Shown here piece by piece: positions 37,001 to 44,913 of a stretch of DNA of 45,426 bases. How positions within the stretch are numbered: the stretch's first letter is position 1; each line of letters opens with the position of its first letter. Under the pieces are notes generated by a model. That model did not search any database, was not told the DNA's origin, and worked only from the letters and a program-made list of their open reading frames with translations. The DNA comes from M3 sp964637445 (GTDB lineage Bacteria > Bacteroidota > Bacteroidia > Bacteroidales > Muribaculaceae): positions 1 to 45,426 of the forward strand of contig CAZWWS010000015.1 in the NCBI GenBank assembly GCA_964637445.1, in the 5' to 3' direction. Made by a program: the position numbers and the translations under genes.

Positions 37001-37765
37001 GGCGCACCGTCAAATCTGAAGCCCAACGTGGTAGAATGTCAGGTGGTGGATGGCAGACTTATCGGATCGCTTCGCGGATTGGATCCGGATGTCTACTATG
37101 AGTATCGTCCTTATTACACTTCTGCCTCCGGCGATACTTATTACGGCGAATGGAGTGCATTTTTCTCCGGAGATGCAAATGTGTATTTCGAGCCGGAAGT
37201 ACTCACCTACGAAGAAATTGCCGTGGCAAATAATTCGGCAACAATCAAAGGCTATGCACTTGAAGGCACAGATGCCATCACAGAGCAAGGCTTTGAATAT
37301 TGGAAGTCACCGAATCAAACAATCACAACGTCGTCTGTCGATGTAAAGAAAGTGAGCGCATCAGGCATAGTCATGAACGCCACGATTGCCGATCTTGACT
37401 ATAATACCACATATTGCTATCGCGCATTTGTCACCACCGCGTCCAGCACTTATTACGGCGATACGATGGAATTTACCACTGAAGCTATGTCGGGTATCGA
37501 ATCGGTGGAAGTGGATGTCGCCGAACTCACAGTGGCAGTACGTGAAAATCCAGTCATAGGCACTGTATGGGTAAAAGTTGCCGGAACGGAAGCTACGGAA
37601 TGTCAATACTGCATGGTAAGTCTCAGTGGTGCGACAATAGCGCAAGGCTCAATCATAGCCGATGGCTCATGGCAACCGGTGGAATTGAACTGCCCGCAAG
37701 GGGTATATATACTTATGGTGACAGACGGAAAGGAGCGTGAGACACTCCGTCTCATAGTGAAGTAA
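34031..37765 (+). CDS. BspA-type leucine-rich-repeat surface protein with Fn3-like domains
   Basis: A 1244-aa exported protein with a signal peptide (MKLRYLILSLTVTMLSAFSVSA). Residues about 60-800 are BspA-like LRR_5 repeats of the form VTIPSSVTSIGxxAFxGCxGL. Residues about 800-1150 are three or four Fn3-like modules (for example FTGLAPNTKYYVYYEG and IADLDYNTTYCYRAFVTT). The end (PQGVYILMVTDGKERETLRL and IVK) resembles a type IX sorting domain. Such proteins usually mediate adhesion. The N-terminal LRR coding region is visibly more AT-rich than the Fn3 part, and two 88-bp segments are identical, pointing to a mosaic origin. Confidence 0.9.
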   Translation: MKLRYLILSLTVTMLSAFSVSAHDFEVDGFYYNILDSSAKTVEVTYKGSSYSSYNEYSGEVTIPKTVIYSGAEYSVSSIGEYAFYGNTEVAKVTIPKSLLSIKNYAFNACSNLTELVIEDSDIPIEFGVSYRKNYYCGLFRSVPISTLYLGRGYKVIDYDGSVLGGYEAQPFYANKSIKNVKLGAIKAVQSNCFFSCSNIESIDFGTTIESIAPNAFNGCENLKEVLLPNSLRSIGYNAFGGCSNITNLELGNSIETISNDVFNNIQCPTLIIPSTVTNISYRAFSYCTFDKVVFEDSENDISLDSNAFNGTKSKYIYLGRHWIGSPFVNMSFEILEIGSLFSEIKANAFPSCTELKTIVLPEYLTSIGESAFLGCSSILEIKLPKNINYLGDYAFSNCTNLTSIDLTSNIKTLPDNLFSNCQSLKNVILPNTLEAIGKTFYNSGITSIIIPSSVTSIGEDAFFGCTGLRSVTIPSSVTSIGINAFEGCIGLTEVNITDLLSWLNIDFEEERSYSGEYHYYSNPLSNAGCLKLNGTEITDLIIPDGITEIENGPFYGWKGLRSVTIPSSVISIGCFAFYGCTGLTEVNITDLSSWLNIDFKYISEYISSFIQVYFSNPLSNAGCLKLNGTEITDLIIPDGITEIKNFSFYGCDGLTSVTIPNSVTSIGDGAFYDCDGLTEVTIPSSVTAIGSDAFRSCDGLTSVTIPNSVTGIGDGAFGYCSGLTTVNYNATNCTHMPTYEEELAFIGCANLKTLNIGEDVKTIPHYAFYNCSNLSKVTGGNSVTSIGTFAFYGCDKLISAYLYSTRPTSVVVKLTSPTKYKLGVSRQSETCNSGEIITMTGLKPGTSGTRYACLVINNNWCEIKSFEYTTGKLYVNVNGTAGVTTIDAKGSHNADKEAVIKQGLNIGRIEEYGGETARKFTGLAPNTKYYVYYEGILEGGWLFSGYKSFTTGELTWSSEYQATSTTSVHLITATNCDATSGMGIEWRRYGAPSNLKPNVVECQVVDGRLIGSLRGLDPDVYYEYRPYYTSASGDTYYGEWSAFFSGDANVYFEPEVLTYEEIAVANNSATIKGYALEGTDAITEQGFEYWKSPNQTITTSSVDVKKVSASGIVMNATIADLDYNTTYCYRAFVTTASSTYYGDTMEFTTEAMSGIESVEVDVAELTVAVRENPVIGTVWVKVAGTEATECQYCMVSLSGATIAQGSIIADGSWQPVELNCPQGVYILMVTDGKERETLRLIVK
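35593..35680 (+). repeat. Exact 88-bp internal repeat, copy 1
   Basis: Identical base for base to 35875-35962, in the same frame and 282 bp (94 codons) apart. It encodes SNPLSNAGCLKLNGTEITDL and the following LRR core. Identity including synonymous sites implies a recent duplication or gene conversion within the gene. Confidence 0.9.
35875..35962 (+). repeat. Exact 88-bp internal repeat, copy 2
   Basis: Second copy of the segment at 35593-35680. The flanks (the SSWLNIDF-encoding segment before it and the FYG(C)-encoding segment after it) are similar but not identical. Confidence 0.9.
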
Positions 37766-37806
37766 TGGTAGTGAACATATAGCCTTTAATGGGTGGTATT
37801 TTTGGA

Positions 37807-37840
37807 AAGAGCGATGCGCATGCCGCGTCGCTCTTTTGTT
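37807..37840 (+). terminator. Rho-independent terminator after the LRR gene
   Basis: AAGAGCGATGCG (37807-37818) and CGCGTCGCTCTT (37824-37835) form a 12-bp stem with one G-T pair and a five-base loop, followed by TTGTT, 41 bp after the stop codon. Confidence 0.82.
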
Positions 37841-37888
37841 GATTCATTCTAACAAAATAGCAATATTTTGTATTATTGGGTAAACTAA

Positions 37889-38109
37889 CGAATCTTTCAG
37901 ATTCGCCATTAACGGCGCATTTTCGTCCGATTGTGATCTCGCTTCGCGAGGCTACAATCGGCTATGGGGTAATGATTGCTTTGCAATCGGGTTGCCTATG
38001 GCGAGAATGTCGTTTGCAATCGGAAGACGACAAGGGATGGTTTGAAACGCAATCTTTCTGATTATCTATCCGTGGGTAGCTGAGCTTTTAGGTGAGGGCG
38101 CCCACGGAT
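37889..38109. repeat. Cluster of palindromes in the LRR-fkpA intergenic region
   Basis: Successive hairpins fill most of this non-coding stretch: CGAATC/GATTCG (37889-37905), CCGATTGT/ACAATCGG enclosing CTCGC/GCGAG (37927-37961), GATTGC/GCAATC (37974-37988), TGTCGT/ACGACA (38008-38032) and ATCCGTGGG/CCCACGGAT (38068-38109). TTTGCAATCGG occurs directly repeated at 37980 and 38013. No credible gene is present. It may be a palindromic repeat element or RNA-coding sequence. Confidence 0.6.
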
Positions 38110-38133
38110 GGCTAAAAATTGATGGGAATGGCT

Positions 38134-38141
38134 TATCTTTG
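38134..38141 (+). promoter_or_regulatory. -7 element (TATCTTTG) of the FKBP gene
   Basis: TATCTTTG matches TAnnTTTG and ends 17 bp before the ATG, so the leader would be very short. No clear -33 TTTG. Confidence 0.55.
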
Positions 38142-38158
38142 TAGGAAAATTTTATCAC

Positions 38159-38563
38159 ATGGCAATGAATAAGAAAGAGTATGCTAAGGCAAATAAAGCT
38201 TGGATAGAGCAAAAATCCAAGGAGAAGGGGGTGATGATGCTCCCGAAAGGAGTGTGCTATAAGGTGTTGGCTGATGGTCGCAAAGACGGACGGCATCCGT
38301 CGGTGCAGAGTGTGGTGACGGTGCATTATACAGGGTGGCCAATCGACGGCAAGGAGTTTGACAGCAGTCGAGGCAGTGTGCCGTTGGCGATGCGCCTATC
38401 AGAGCTTATCGACGGATGGATTGTTGCGATGCAGCAGATGACTGTTGGTGACCGATGGGAGGTGTATATCCCTGCCGAGATGGGATATGGGAAGTTTTCG
38501 CAACCGGATACACCAAGTGGCTCTACCTTGATTTTTGAGATAGAGCTCGTCGGTATCGCATAA
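38159..38563 (+). CDS. FKBP-type peptidyl-prolyl cis-trans isomerase
   Basis: Catalyses proline isomerisation in folding proteins. The 134-aa protein has a short helical N-terminus and one FKBP domain. Signatures are VTVHYTGWPIDGKEFDSS (about 53-70), LIDGWIVAMQQMTVGDRWEV (about 83-102), IPAEMGYG and the closing GSTLIFEIELVGIA. There is no signal peptide or lipobox, so it is predicted cytoplasmic. ATG at 38159 or 38165 are both possible. It converges on nqrF with only 12 bp between the stop codons. Confidence 0.92.
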   Translation: MAMNKKEYAKANKAWIEQKSKEKGVMMLPKGVCYKVLADGRKDGRHPSVQSVVTVHYTGWPIDGKEFDSSRGSVPLAMRLSELIDGWIVAMQQMTVGDRWEVYIPAEMGYGKFSQPDTPSGSTLIFEIELVGIA

Positions 38564-38575
38564 GTCTACGGGGGA

Positions 38576-39859
38576 TTAGCCGAAGTTGTCGTAGTGGATT
38601 GATGACGGGTCAACGCCCAACGAGTCGAGCATCTGCTCTACGGCTTTGCTCATTGGACCGGGGCCGCACATATAATATTCAATGTCTTCCGGCGATTCGT
38701 GATTTCTGAGGTAGGTGTCGTAGATAACTTGACCCACATACCCCGGGGTGTATTCCACGCCGGCCGCATCGGCCGCCGGGTCGGGTCGGTCAAGTGCAAG
38801 ATGGAAGTGGAAATTGGGGAAGTCGCGTTGCAACTGTAGGAAGTCGTCGAGGTAGAATACTTCGTTGAGTGCGCGTGCGCCATAGAAATAATTCATCACT
38901 CGGTCGGTGGTGTGTAGTGTGCGAGTCATGTGCATGATTTGTGCGCGCAGAGGAGCCATACCGGCACCACCACCTATCCACATCATCTCAGCCTTAGAAT
39001 CAAATATAGGATGGAAATCTCCGTAAGGACCACTCATAAGAACTTTGTCGCCCGGTTTGAGTGTGAAAATATATGATGATGCAATGCCCGGCATTACGTC
39101 CATAAATCCGGTTTGAGGTTTGGGCTTCATCGGGGGAGTGGCAATGCGGACAGTGAGCATGATTCGGTCGCCTTCGGCAGGATAGTTTGCCATGGAGTAG
39201 GCGCGTATGGTCGGCTCTGTATTACGGCATTTGAGATCAAACAAACCAAACTTTTCCCACGCCGGGAGGTATTCATCACCGATAAGTGATTTGTCGATGT
39301 CGCGGTTATAATCCATTTCGAATGTCGGAATTTTAATCTGAGCATACGAGCCCGGGACGAAATCCATGTGTTCACCAGGTGGAAGTGCTACGATAAATTC
39401 CTTGATGAATGTGGCTACGTTGCGGTTGGAAATAACCTCGCATTCCCATTCTTTGACGTCAAGGACTGATGCAGGAACTTGTATGGCGAGATCGTCTTTT
39501 ACCTTTACTTGGCAGCCTAAACGCCAATTATCTTTAATTTCTTTTCGAGAGAAGTGTACCTTTTCGGTCGGAAGAATTTCGCCTCCACCCGAAGTGACTT
39601 GCACTCTACATTGAGCACAACTACCCTTACCACCGCAAGCCGACGATAGGTGTATCCCATTATCGCCGAGAGTTGTCAGCAATGAACTGCCGGACTCTGT
39701 CTCTATTTCTTTGTCTGAATTTATGGTGACAGTGACTTTTCCGGTTTTGACTAAATACTTTTTTGCTACGAGTAGGATGGCTACAAGCAATATCGTTATA
39801 AGCAAGAATATTGAAACACTTGCGATGATGGTTGATGAGGCTATAGAAAGTGTTACCAT
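38576..39859 (-). CDS. nqrF: Na+-translocating NADH:quinone reductase subunit F
   Basis: The NADH-oxidising electron-entry subunit of the Na+-pumping Nqr complex (427 aa). It has an N-terminal membrane anchor (about 5-32), a 2Fe-2S ferredoxin domain with Cys75, Cys81, Cys84 and Cys116 (CGGKGSCAQC), an FAD-binding domain with RAYSMANYP and an NADH-binding domain with IGGGAGMAPLR and YMCGPGPM. It is the last gene of the operon, 5 bp after nqrE. Confidence 0.97.
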   Translation of the reverse strand: MVTLSIASSTIIASVSIFLLITILLVAILLVAKKYLVKTGKVTVTINSDKEIETESGSSLLTTLGDNGIHLSSACGGKGSCAQCRVQVTSGGGEILPTEKVHFSRKEIKDNWRLGCQVKVKDDLAIQVPASVLDVKEWECEVISNRNVATFIKEFIVALPPGEHMDFVPGSYAQIKIPTFEMDYNRDIDKSLIGDEYLPAWEKFGLFDLKCRNTEPTIRAYSMANYPAEGDRIMLTVRIATPPMKPKPQTGFMDVMPGIASSYIFTLKPGDKVLMSGPYGDFHPIFDSKAEMMWIGGGAGMAPLRAQIMHMTRTLHTTDRVMNYFYGARALNEVFYLDDFLQLQRDFPNFHFHLALDRPDPAADAAGVEYTPGYVGQVIYDTYLRNHESPEDIEYYMCGPGPMSKAVEQMLDSLGVDPSSIHYDNFG

Positions 39860-39864
39860 GATTT

Positions 39865-40482
39865 TTACAATTTAATACCGAGAAAACTCATAAATGCAAT
39901 GCCCATAAGCCCGGTGATAATAAATGTGATACCAATTCCACGCAGAGGTTTAGGTATATTGGAATACGATGCCAGTCGCTCGCGGATAGCGGCTAAGGCT
40001 ACGATGGCGAGAAGCCATCCTAATCCCCATCCGGCACCGGCACACGTCGCTGTCCATACGTCGGGGAAATCGCGTTGTTGCATGAAGAGCGACCCGCCAA
40101 GAATAGCGCAGTTTACAGCGATTAGCGGAAGGAAGATCCCAAGTGACGCATATAGCGATGGACTGAATTTTTCAACAGCCATTTCGACCAATTGGGTCAT
40201 GGAGGCAATCACTGCTATGAACATGATGAGAGAGAGGAAACTGAGGTCAACATCGGTATATTCCGGTCCGAGCCATTTTAGAGCACCTGCGCGCAACACA
40301 TAGGTTTCGAGAAGATAGTTCACCGGTAAGGATATGACGAGCATGAATGTCACGGCAATACCGAGGCCGAAGGCGGTCTTTACATTCTTGGATACGGCGA
40401 GAAAAGAGCACATACCCAAGAAGTAGGCGAATATCATATTGTCGATAAATATCGAACGTATAAACAAATTTAAGTCTTCCAT
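39865..40482 (-). CDS. nqrE: Na+-translocating NADH:quinone reductase subunit E
   Basis: An integral membrane subunit of Nqr (205 aa, about six helices), homologous to RnfA. Typical sequence includes FLGMCSFLAVSKNVKTAFGLG near the start and VNCAILGGSLFMQQRDF in the middle; in the family, cysteines in these two segments take part in an iron site, and both are present. It lies 22 bp downstream of nqrD. Confidence 0.96.
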   Translation of the reverse strand: MEDLNLFIRSIFIDNMIFAYFLGMCSFLAVSKNVKTAFGLGIAVTFMLVISLPVNYLLETYVLRAGALKWLGPEYTDVDLSFLSLIMFIAVIASMTQLVEMAVEKFSPSLYASLGIFLPLIAVNCAILGGSLFMQQRDFPDVWTATCAGAGWGLGWLLAIVALAAIRERLASYSNIPKPLRGIGITFIITGLMGIAFMSFLGIKL

Positions 40483-40504
40483 AATTCGTGAGATTTAATT
40501 ATGA

Positions 40505-41131
40505 TTACTTTTCGTCTTGTAGCTCCGGATTCAGGATGCGATGTATCCAGATGATACAAGCCACCGTGATAAGCGCCATCGGAGGCAATATCATAAGCCC
40601 ATTGTTGACATACCCGGCTTCGTATGCCCAATCGGGTACGACCTGGAAACCAAAGAGAGTACCTGTCCCAAGTAGTTCGCGGAAGAAGCCAACTATAACA
40701 AGTATTATGGCATAGCCGGCTCCATTGCCTACTCCATCAAGAAATGACGGCCAAGGCTTATTGCTGAGAGCAAACGCTTCGAGGCGTCCCATTAGAATAC
40801 AATTGGTGATGATAAGTCCGATAAACACCGACAATTGTTTGCTCACATCGTAGGCATAGGCTTTGAGAAGTTGGTCAACGATGACTACCAAACCTGCTAC
40901 CACCACAAGCTGTACGATGATGCGAATATTGTTCGGAATGGTATTGCGAATAAGAGAAATGATTACATTAGAAAATGCTAATACGGCAATTACCGATAAT
41001 CCCATTACTATGGCAGGTTCTAATTTTGCTGTTACAGCAAGAACCGAGCAAATGCCGAGTATCTGTACTATGACGGGATTGTCCTTTGAAAATGGATTTA
41101 GTAGGACTCTTTTGTTATTGTTTTTAGCCAT
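40505..41131 (-). CDS. nqrD: Na+-translocating NADH:quinone reductase subunit D
   Basis: An integral membrane subunit of Nqr (208 aa, about six helices), homologous to RnfE. It has the family segments NPVIVQILGICSVLAVTAKLE and IITNCILMGRLEAFA, with the conserved cysteines that pair with those of NqrE. The frame is open to 41185, but the ATG at 41131 (MAKNNNKR) follows the nqrC stop by 5 bp and fits the family start. Confidence 0.95.
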   Translation of the reverse strand: MAKNNNKRVLLNPFSKDNPVIVQILGICSVLAVTAKLEPAIVMGLSVIAVLAFSNVIISLIRNTIPNNIRIIVQLVVVAGLVVIVDQLLKAYAYDVSKQLSVFIGLIITNCILMGRLEAFALSNKPWPSFLDGVGNGAGYAIILVIVGFFRELLGTGTLFGFQVVPDWAYEAGYVNNGLMILPPMALITVACIIWIHRILNPELQDEK

Positions 41132-41136
41132 TATTA

Positions 41137-41841
41137 CTATTCTTTGCTGAGTGATTGAAGAAAATTCTTGTAGCCCGAAAGGCAATTGTCGAGCATCGAT
41201 TGTACTCCTTTAGACGTTATGGTACCACCGGAGATGGCGTCAACATAGTCCTCTCCATTTAGAGGCTTTTGTCCGACCTTCATTACGGCAATCGACTTGA
41301 ACTCATTGTCTTTAAAGAGCGTTTTGCCTGCAAATTGTTTTTGAAATTCCGGTTTATCGATTTCTGCACCTAACCCGGGAGTTTCACCTTGGTGGGCAAA
41401 ATAGGCTCCATATATGGTTTTTCCGTCGGAATTAATTGCGACATATCCCCAAAGAGGACCCCATAACCCTGCACCATAAACGGGAAGGATATATTTGGTC
41501 TCGTTATTTGCGGTTTGGCATACATAGATGGGAAGCTGACGCTTATCGACAGGAAGTTTTGCTTCTTGAGCCACATTCACATCAAATGCGTTACCATCAA
41601 TTCTTGAGCCATTGCTATCTATAATGTATTGTTCTTTAATGTATCGAGCAAAATCAGTTTGTATATTATCAATGTCGGGTGTTATATGAGCTGATGCAAG
41701 GATTTGCTTCATTTTGTCGGCGTCACTATTGGCTTGTTGTTCGGGCTTTAGGGCAAGCGATGTGCCGGCAAGAGCTGCTCCTACTACTACCACCATTATG
41801 ATGGTATAGAGAATAGTATATGTATTACTTTGTTTATTCAT
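41137..41841 (-). CDS. nqrC: Na+-translocating NADH:quinone reductase subunit C
   Basis: The subunit carrying a covalently bound FMN facing the periplasm (234 aa, one N-terminal helix). The FMN-threonine motif, usually SGAT, is SGGT here (204-207, in DAISGGTITSKG), so Thr207 is the predicted attachment site; the Ala-to-Gly change is mild. GETPGLGAEI, also typical, lies at about 152-161. Confidence 0.96.
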   Translation of the reverse strand: MNKQSNTYTILYTIIMVVVVGAALAGTSLALKPEQQANSDADKMKQILASAHITPDIDNIQTDFARYIKEQYIIDSNGSRIDGNAFDVNVAQEAKLPVDKRQLPIYVCQTANNETKYILPVYGAGLWGPLWGYVAINSDGKTIYGAYFAHQGETPGLGAEIDKPEFQKQFAGKTLFKDNEFKSIAVMKVGQKPLNGEDYVDAISGGTITSKGVQSMLDNCLSGYKNFLQSLSKE

Positions 41842-41852
41842 GATGCTAAATG

Positions 41853-43055
41853 CTATGCTTTGATACGTCGCATACGGCGACGTATGTTGCGATTAACTAC
41901 ACAATAGTCGATTAATGGAGCAAATGCATTCATCAGCAAAACTGCAAGCATAGCTCCTTCGGGATAGCCGGTGTTGTATGTGCGGATTAATATAGCCATC
42001 ACTCCAATTAAGAATCCATAGATATATTTGCCTGTTGTAGTTCGAGAACCGGTCACAGGATCTGTTGCCATAAATACCGCAGCAAACGCAAAACCGCCAT
42101 ATAGCAATTGATCGATAGGAGACATCAAAGACGCAGGGTAGGTGGGTGTCGCAAAATAGTGAGCGATGCTGCCCATGACAATCCCTCCTACGAAAACCGA
42201 AAGCATTACGCGCCAACTTGCAATTCCTGTAAATAGTAATATTACTGCTCCGATGAGAATGCAAAGCGTCGAGGTCTCGCCAAAAGATCCTGGAATGAGT
42301 CCAATGAAGGCATCCCAAGTAGAGATTGATGCTCCGTTGACGCCGATTATAGAAAGCGACTCTCCGACATTAGTAGCTACTTGTCCGAGGGGAGTAGCTC
42401 CCGAAAAACCATCGATTAGTGAGCCTTCGCCGAGTCCGCATATCGACGAAGTGGGTACAAACACGTTATCTCCACTCATTTGTGCCGGATATGCAAAGAA
42501 TAGGAATGCACGAGTGACGAGCGCAATGTTGAAGATATTAAAACCGGTGCCACCAAACACCTCTTTTGCAAAAATGACAGAGAACGCTGTTGCAACAGCT
42601 ATCATCCAAACAGGTGTCTCTATGGGGCATATAAGAGGAATGAGAATACCCGAGACTAAAAAACCTTCTTGTATCTCATGCTTTCGCCATTGCGCAACTA
42701 TAAATTCAATGCCGAGACCAACCACGTATGCCACAACTATACGTGGAAGAACGGCCAGGAATCCGTATAGCATTAATTCCCAAAACGGAAATGTTGTTGC
42801 TCCGATAGCCAACCAATGTTGATAGCCGGTGTTGTACATGCCAAATAAAAGGCAAGGTATCAACGCAATTACGACTATAATCATAGTGCGTTTTGAGTCC
42901 ATACTATCGTGGATATGTACTCCAGATGTTGCTGTCGTGCGAGGTGTATATAAAAATGATTCGAACCCGTCAAATACCGAGTGGAAGGATTGCAGTTTTC
43001 CTCCCGGTTGAAAAGCAGGTTTAATTTTATCGAGGAATTTTCGTAGCGGTTTCAA
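41853..43055 (-). CDS. nqrB: Na+-translocating NADH:quinone reductase subunit B
   Basis: A multi-helix membrane subunit (400 aa) that forms part of the Na+ channel and carries covalent FMN and riboflavin. The FMN site is intact: SGAT at 218-221 in DGFSGATPLGQ, so Thr221 is the attachment residue. Other family segments are EGFLVSGILIPLICP and ATDPVTGSRTTTGKYIYGF. It starts 25 bp after nqrA. Confidence 0.97.
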   Translation of the reverse strand: MKPLRKFLDKIKPAFQPGGKLQSFHSVFDGFESFLYTPRTTATSGVHIHDSMDSKRTMIIVVIALIPCLLFGMYNTGYQHWLAIGATTFPFWELMLYGFLAVLPRIVVAYVVGLGIEFIVAQWRKHEIQEGFLVSGILIPLICPIETPVWMIAVATAFSVIFAKEVFGGTGFNIFNIALVTRAFLFFAYPAQMSGDNVFVPTSSICGLGEGSLIDGFSGATPLGQVATNVGESLSIIGVNGASISTWDAFIGLIPGSFGETSTLCILIGAVILLFTGIASWRVMLSVFVGGIVMGSIAHYFATPTYPASLMSPIDQLLYGGFAFAAVFMATDPVTGSRTTTGKYIYGFLIGVMAILIRTYNTGYPEGAMLAVLLMNAFAPLIDYCVVNRNIRRRMRRIKA

Positions 43056-43080
43056 AACAGAAAGATATTTATCAAGTGAA

Positions 43081-44436
43081 TTAATTTAGTTCATGGTATA
43101 AATAGTCGAGGCCTTCTCTTACGATGCGTTGGATTTCGAGTTTGGATGTATCGACATATTCGCATAATGCCATATCTTCAGGAGCTATCTCATAAATGCC
43201 CAACGCCTCCATCTTGTCGATGTCGCGTGATATGATAGCCTTTAATAAATATTCAGCCATAATATCCATTGGCAACACGTTGTCGTATTCTCCAGACATG
43301 ATAATGGCTCGCCGCCCTCCGTTGATTCGAGCATCGGGATTGAATAGCTTGTTGCGTAAAAAATGTCCCGGGAAAGAACGGCTTACACTCATTTTTCGCG
43401 GTGAAATAGACGCCCATCCCATCATCTCATCCACGTCATCACCCTCAGGGATTACGGTGATATGTCGGAATGGGGTATGCAGATGTCCATCAATAGATTC
43501 TTTTGTCCCACACAGCACATTGCCGGAGATAATGCGATGGTGATGGTCTGATTGTTTTATTTTATCATTGAGTAGCGAGGCAATATCCGCTCCGATTGTA
43601 GTACGTATGTATTCCGGCGAGGTGACATCTGATCCGGTGATTCCTACTATTGTGTCCATAGGAACTTTTCCGGTGTTTATCAGTGCGCCAATGCGATATA
43701 AAGTTATTATGTCGAGAGTCCAAATTGTCTCGCCTTTATTTACCGGAGCAATATTTGCCGCTTGTATACCTGGAAGTCCTGCCGGATGTTGACCTATGAT
43801 TTCTACGATTTCAGCGTTGTTGAATTTAGAATAGAAATCTTTTGTTTCACTTTTGACAGAAATATATATATTGCCGGTCGTTAATAATTTAAGTGTGTTA
43901 ATCCCTTTTTGAATTTCATTTGATTTATCATGAATGTAAAGACTTAAATCGGGTGCAAGTGGTGCAGAATCAAACGAGGTGATAAAAATATCACGTGGCA
44001 TTGTAGTGTGTGGCACAATGTCGTATGGACGTTGTCGCATCATTGCCCATAGTCCTGAACGTTTGATCAAGCACTCGATATCTTTTGGCTGTGATGTAGT
44101 ATCATGGCTTATGGATGTGTCAAACTTATCGTCGGGCGTAATGACGATTTTGCATAATTTTCTACGATCGCCACGCACAATCTTTTCGATTGTACCGGCA
44201 ACGGGTGATACTACGCATATATCTGGGTCAGTTTTGTCATGGAATAACGGGACGCCGGCGAGCACTTTATCGCCTTCCTTTACGTCGAGTTTTGGTATTA
44301 GTCCGACATAGTCGTCAGGCATCATGGCAAAAGACTTACCCCGGATATTGTTTGGATTGAACTCTACGCCGGGCATTGGTAATGCTCCGGCTATTTTGAT
44401 GTCCAACCCTTTTTTTAAAACTATCTTTCCGGACAT
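43081..44436 (-). CDS. nqrA: Na+-translocating NADH:quinone reductase subunit A
   Basis: The large cytoplasmic-side subunit, without predicted membrane helices, linked to ubiquinone/menaquinone binding (451 aa). The N-terminus (KGLDIKIAGALP) and PVAGTIEKIVRGDRRKL, with its barrel-sandwich fold, are typical. It opens the complete six-gene operon nqrABCDEF. Confidence 0.96.
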   Translation of the reverse strand: MSGKIVLKKGLDIKIAGALPMPGVEFNPNNIRGKSFAMMPDDYVGLIPKLDVKEGDKVLAGVPLFHDKTDPDICVVSPVAGTIEKIVRGDRRKLCKIVITPDDKFDTSISHDTTSQPKDIECLIKRSGLWAMMRQRPYDIVPHTTMPRDIFITSFDSAPLAPDLSLYIHDKSNEIQKGINTLKLLTTGNIYISVKSETKDFYSKFNNAEIVEIIGQHPAGLPGIQAANIAPVNKGETIWTLDIITLYRIGALINTGKVPMDTIVGITGSDVTSPEYIRTTIGADIASLLNDKIKQSDHHHRIISGNVLCGTKESIDGHLHTPFRHITVIPEGDDVDEMMGWASISPRKMSVSRSFPGHFLRNKLFNPDARINGGRRAIIMSGEYDNVLPMDIMAEYLLKAIISRDIDKMEALGIYEIAPEDMALCEYVDTSKLEIQRIVREGLDYLYHELN

Positions 44437-44466
44437 TAGGATTGGTCTTTAATTATATATGTATTG

Positions 44467-44474
44467 CAAAGTTA
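44467..44474 (-). promoter_or_regulatory. -7 element (TAACTTTG) of the nqr operon
   Basis: TAACTTTG on the minus strand, 30 bp upstream of the nqrA ATG. ATTT, not TTTG, is at the -33 position. The 477-bp gap from nqrA to exbB holds this promoter and, for exbB, a promoter and a leader; I see no gene in it. Confidence 0.6.
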
Positions 44475-44605
44475 AGCATAATTTGAAAAGAAAAAATTTT
44501 ATTGAGTGAAAAATATGTTATTATGGCATAGAAAAAATTATGAGGGCAAGTGGTGTGTGTTGTAACTATAAAAAATGCAAAAAATATAGCAATGTCGTAA
44601 GATAT

Positions 44606-44627
44606 GTGAAAAAGCTGTGAAAAAGCT
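44606..44627 (+). repeat. Tandem 11-bp repeat upstream of the exbB promoter
   Basis: GTGAAAAAGCT occurs twice head to tail (44606-44616, 44617-44627), ending 30 bp before the TTTG of the exbB promoter. The spacing of one helical turn would suit a regulator binding site, though the sequence is simple. Confidence 0.4.
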
Positions 44628-44657
44628 GTTGCGATGCGAAAAAAAAGGCAAGTGGAT

Positions 44658-44688
44658 TTTGCAAGTTAAAAATTAAATTTTAATTTTG
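44658..44688 (+). promoter_or_regulatory. Consensus promoter of the exbB gene
   Basis: TTTG (44658-44661), 19 bases, TAATTTTG (44681-44688): an exact match to the Bacteroidetes consensus. The leader to the ATG at 44914 is about 220 nt and contains the 14-bp direct repeat TAAATCAATACCGA (44747-44760 and 44817-44830). Confidence 0.75.
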
Positions 44689-44913
44689 CAGAGATGTTTG
44701 CTTGAATAGTCGTATATTGGCGTGTACAATTATGAAGCAATGTCGTTAAATCAATACCGAGAGAAGTGAGATTTTCTAACTCTGCAACCATCTCCTAAAA
44801 AACGGCGAGAAGAAGATAAATCAATACCGACTTTCAGTAAAAAACATGAACTTAAATTTATATTTAATTAATAATCATCATTAACAACATTAATTTATTA
44901 TTTAATTTTCATT

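Noticed and set aside
42166..42822. A 218-codon open frame antisense to nqrB
   Set aside because: It is entirely within nqrB, whose FMN motif and neighbours are unambiguous; proline- and serine-rich low-complexity translation is typical of a shadow frame.
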